Origin: Caldifarciminota bacterium 4484_100
Lineage (GTDB): Bacteria; Hydrothermota; Tepidihabitantia; SM23-42
NCBI GenBank assembly: GCA_002049785.1
Contig: MUKB01000038.1
Coordinates: 1-8,291, forward strand
Reading direction: 5' to 3'
DNA: 8,291 bases
Both the position numbers and the translations under genes were made by a program. The notes under the pieces were generated by a model. The model was not told the DNA's origin, searched no databases, and was given only the letters and a program-made list of their open reading frames with translations. Positions 7,197-8,291 of this stretch are shown here, in pieces (position 1 is the stretch's first letter; every line of letters begins with the position of its first letter).

Positions 7197-7603
7197 CTCA
7201 ATGGGTTCGGTCCTGCCTTCTGAATCGATTCTGCGAACTCCTTGGTTACTTGAGAAAATCGTTGGCCCTCAGACGCTGATATCCAGGATAGTCGAAATCG
7301 ATGGGGATCAAGGTTAAAGGTCTTCAGAATTTTACTAAGGAGGGCAAACCTTCTCCGGGCGTAATAGTTTCCAGTCTGGTAATGACAATCGCCTGGGTGA
7401 CAACCTGCAATTATGACCCCATCTATACCCCGAAGATAGGCATTCAGGATGAAGATGGGGTCGACGCGGCTGGAACACATCACCCTGATTGTCGCAAGAT
7501 TTGCCGGAACTTCCAGTTTGTTACTCCCAGCCAGATCCGCTGCAGCATAGGAACACCAGTTGCAGAGAAAACCGATGAGATTAGGTTCGAATGTTTGAGC
7601 CAT
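7175..7603 (-). CDS. mvhD: MvhD/FlpD-type [2Fe-2S] electron-transfer subunit, copy 2
   Basis: 142 residues, a second complete MvhD. It carries all the family cysteines: CNWCSYAAADLAG (Cys14, Cys17), IRVMCSSRVDP (Cys43) and AGCHPGDCHY (Cys68, Cys73), then GNYYARRR and WISASEG. It is expected to dock on an HdrA-type subunit and feed electrons to it. It lies eight bases after the TusA-like gene and directly before the short HdrA-like gene, while copy 1 ends the operon, so each HdrA-like protein may have its own MvhD. The two copies share a 19-base identical stretch over the RVMCSSR codons (here inside 7465-7490). Only a weak purine-rich site precedes the ATG. Its stop lies inside the tandem repeat, so the last residues (KKPFID) probably derive from a recent duplication. 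Confidence 0.93.
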   Translation of the reverse strand: MAQTFEPNLIGFLCNWCSYAAADLAGSNKLEVPANLATIRVMCSSRVDPIFILNAYLRGIDGVIIAGCHPGDCHYQTGNYYARRRFALLSKILKTFNLDPHRFRLSWISASEGQRFSQVTKEFAESIQKAGPNPLRKKPFID

Positions 7604-7611
7604 CTTCTTTC

Positions 7612-7833
7612 TTAAAATTGAATCTGGGCGTTAAATTTTCCACCTTCATCACGACAGAAGAGTAGGGTCTTTCCTGTCTTCTTACACCAGGCCTCAACAT
7701 CCCTAGGAAATGAGGGACAATCGGCCAGGACCTCGAGCACATCACCGGGCTGAAGTTTTGGCGCCTCAGTCGCTATCTTTAAGACCGGCTGAGGGCACTT
7801 CAAACCCAAAAGATCAAGTTTGTGAACTGCCAT
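7612..7833 (-). CDS. tusA: TusA-family sulfur carrier protein
   Basis: 73 residues, typical TusA/SirA length. TusA proteins carry sulfane sulfur as a persulfide on the cysteine of a CPxP motif, supplying tRNA thiolation, molybdenum enzymes or dissimilatory sulfur pathways. Here LDLLGLKCPQP places the active Cys at residue 13, followed by the usual LQPGDVLEVLAD strand. Unlike the simplest TusA proteins it has three more cysteines, in DCPSFPRDVEAWC (Cys39, Cys50) and FCRD (Cys60). The neighbouring DsrE-like gene and the Hdr-type operon point to a dissimilatory or redox role rather than tRNA modification, since no tRNA thiolation gene is nearby. GGAG at 7840-7843, six bases before the ATG and overlapping the preceding stop region, supports the start. 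Confidence 0.88.
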   Translation of the reverse strand: MAVHKLDLLGLKCPQPVLKIATEAPKLQPGDVLEVLADCPSFPRDVEAWCKKTGKTLLFCRDEGGKFNAQIQF

Positions 7834-7843
7834 CTTTTGCTCC

Positions 7844-8197
7844 TTAAAATGAAAATGTTATTTGTGCACCCTGAATATCTGCCATAAATGTTGTAGCGCC
7901 GACGAGTTCAATATCATCCCGAAGTTCTTCTTTCTTCATTTCTTTGGCCTCAAGAACCAATTCACAGAGATAAAACTTCCCACCAAGATTTTTAATGCCG
8001 TTCCAGAGTTCTATTGCATCAGGATAACCTTTTGCCTTCAGATTCTCAATCACACCCGGTTTCATAAGATCTGCGGCTCCCGGTGTGAAGAAAATGTAGA
8101 CTGTATCACCGGCAGCAGCAGCTGCAGAACCTAATACCAATGTTGGTATTATGTTTTTATTTTCTGAACCGTTGCAGACTAATGCAACTTTCGCCAT
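7844..8197 (-). CDS. DsrE/DsrE2-like sulfur-relay protein
   Basis: 117 residues with a DsrE-like fold signature: a first strand KVALVCNG (Cys8), a small-residue helix LGSAAAAAGDTVYIFFTPGAADLM, and later FYLCELVLEAKEMKKEEL (Cys78) followed by VGATTFMADI. This order, with a cysteine before a helix and a following G-A-x-x-F strand, fits DsrE2-type members, which exchange sulfane sulfur with TusA. Cys78 is the likely persulfide site; Cys8 may assist. No N-terminal membrane segments are seen, so it is a soluble form. It is the first gene of the operon, ten bases before the TusA-like gene, with AGGAG at 8204-8208 ahead of its ATG and a consensus promoter behind that. Catalytic sulfur chemistry is not proven by sequence. 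Confidence 0.82.
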   Translation of the reverse strand: MAKVALVCNGSENKNIIPTLVLGSAAAAAGDTVYIFFTPGAADLMKPGVIENLKAKGYPDAIELWNGIKNLGGKFYLCELVLEAKEMKKEELRDDIELVGATTFMADIQGAQITFSF

Positions 8198-8203
8198 ATT
8201 ACT

Positions 8204-8208
8204 CTCCT
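8204..8208 (-). promoter_or_regulatory. Strong Shine-Dalgarno site of the operon's first gene
   Basis: AGGAG within AAAGGAGAG on the minus strand, six bases before the ATG at 8197. It is among the best-placed ribosome sites in the window. Confidence 0.85.
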
Positions 8209-8225
8209 TTCATTTGGTTGGTAAA

Positions 8226-8248
8226 AAGTTAAGAAAAAAATTCTACTT
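8226..8248 (-). other. Possible weak hairpin at the start of the leader
   Basis: Reading the minus strand, AAGTAGAA (8248-8241) can pair with TTCTTAACTT (8235-8226), leaving a two-base bulge and a T-rich loop. It would lie at the very start of the transcript. It is A/T-rich and has no terminator-like tail, so it may have no function. Confidence 0.2.
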
Positions 8249-8276
8249 ATTATATTCAAAAACTTTTTAATGTCAA
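8249..8276 (-). promoter_or_regulatory. Sigma70-type promoter of the dsrE-tusA-mvhD-hdr operon
   Basis: The minus strand has a perfect -35 box TTGACA (8276-8271) and a perfect -10 box TATAAT (8254-8249), separated by 16 bases. Transcription should start near 8242, giving a leader of about 45 bases before the DsrE-like ATG. The spacer contains the palindrome AAAAAGTTTTT, which could bend DNA or bind a regulator. No other credible promoter was seen in the tight gene junctions downstream, so this one probably drives all eight genes. Confidence 0.85.
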
Positions 8277-8291
8277 TAGCTAATTGGTATT

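Noticed and set aside
8198..8291. Further gene, tRNA or Rex/FNR operator in the right-hand edge
   Set aside because: The stretch is A/T-rich with only the promoter and leader; no cloverleaf, no open frame and no TTGTTAA or TTGAT-type inverted repeat was found.

Overview
The window comes from an anaerobic bacterium, probably of an uncultured lineage. The bacterial signs are Shine-Dalgarno sites, a sigma70-type consensus promoter and a dapA-dapB lysine/diaminopimelate pair. The anaerobic sign is a gene set dominated by iron-sulfur and flavin electron-transfer proteins of the Hdr/Mvh type. I cannot name the phylum from sequence alone. Base composition is moderate and looks even across the window, with no phage, insertion sequence, tRNA, rRNA or CRISPR.

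Layout. Positions 1-1619 (+ strand) hold the 3' part of dapA (its start lies before the window) and complete dapB, joined by a 4-base ATGA overlap. Only 21 bases later the convergent minus-strand operon ends. That operon fills the rest of the window and is read right to left from a perfect-consensus promoter at 8249-8276: DsrE-like protein (8197-7844), TusA-like sulfur carrier (7833-7612), MvhD copy 2 (7603-7175), short HdrA-like flavoprotein (7155-5902), long HdrA-like flavoprotein (5900-4248), two tandem FrhB/FdhB-type iron-sulfur proteins (4251-3133 and 3136-2069), and MvhD copy 1 (2069-1641). Genes are separated by at most 19 bases, and the last four overlap by 4, 4 and 1 bases.

How the genes may work together (inference). 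TusA and DsrE proteins carry sulfane sulfur as persulfides. HdrA and MvhD are the flavin and [2Fe-2S] core of heterodisulfide-reductase-type complexes, and FrhB/FdhB-type proteins exchange electrons with a soluble cofactor or partner enzyme. The operon therefore looks like a cytoplasmic complex linking a protein-bound sulfur relay to Hdr-type, possibly electron-bifurcating, chemistry. It has no HdrB (CCG domain), HdrC, DsrC, hydrogenase, formate dehydrogenase catalytic subunit or membrane subunit within the window. The most unusual points are the two HdrA-like proteins with complementary domain sets, the duplicated MvhD and FrhB-type subunits, and the co-transcribed sulfur-carrier pair. A small 20-base-period tandem duplication at the MvhD copy 2/short HdrA junction looks like a recent change that removed an ancestral ATGA overlap.
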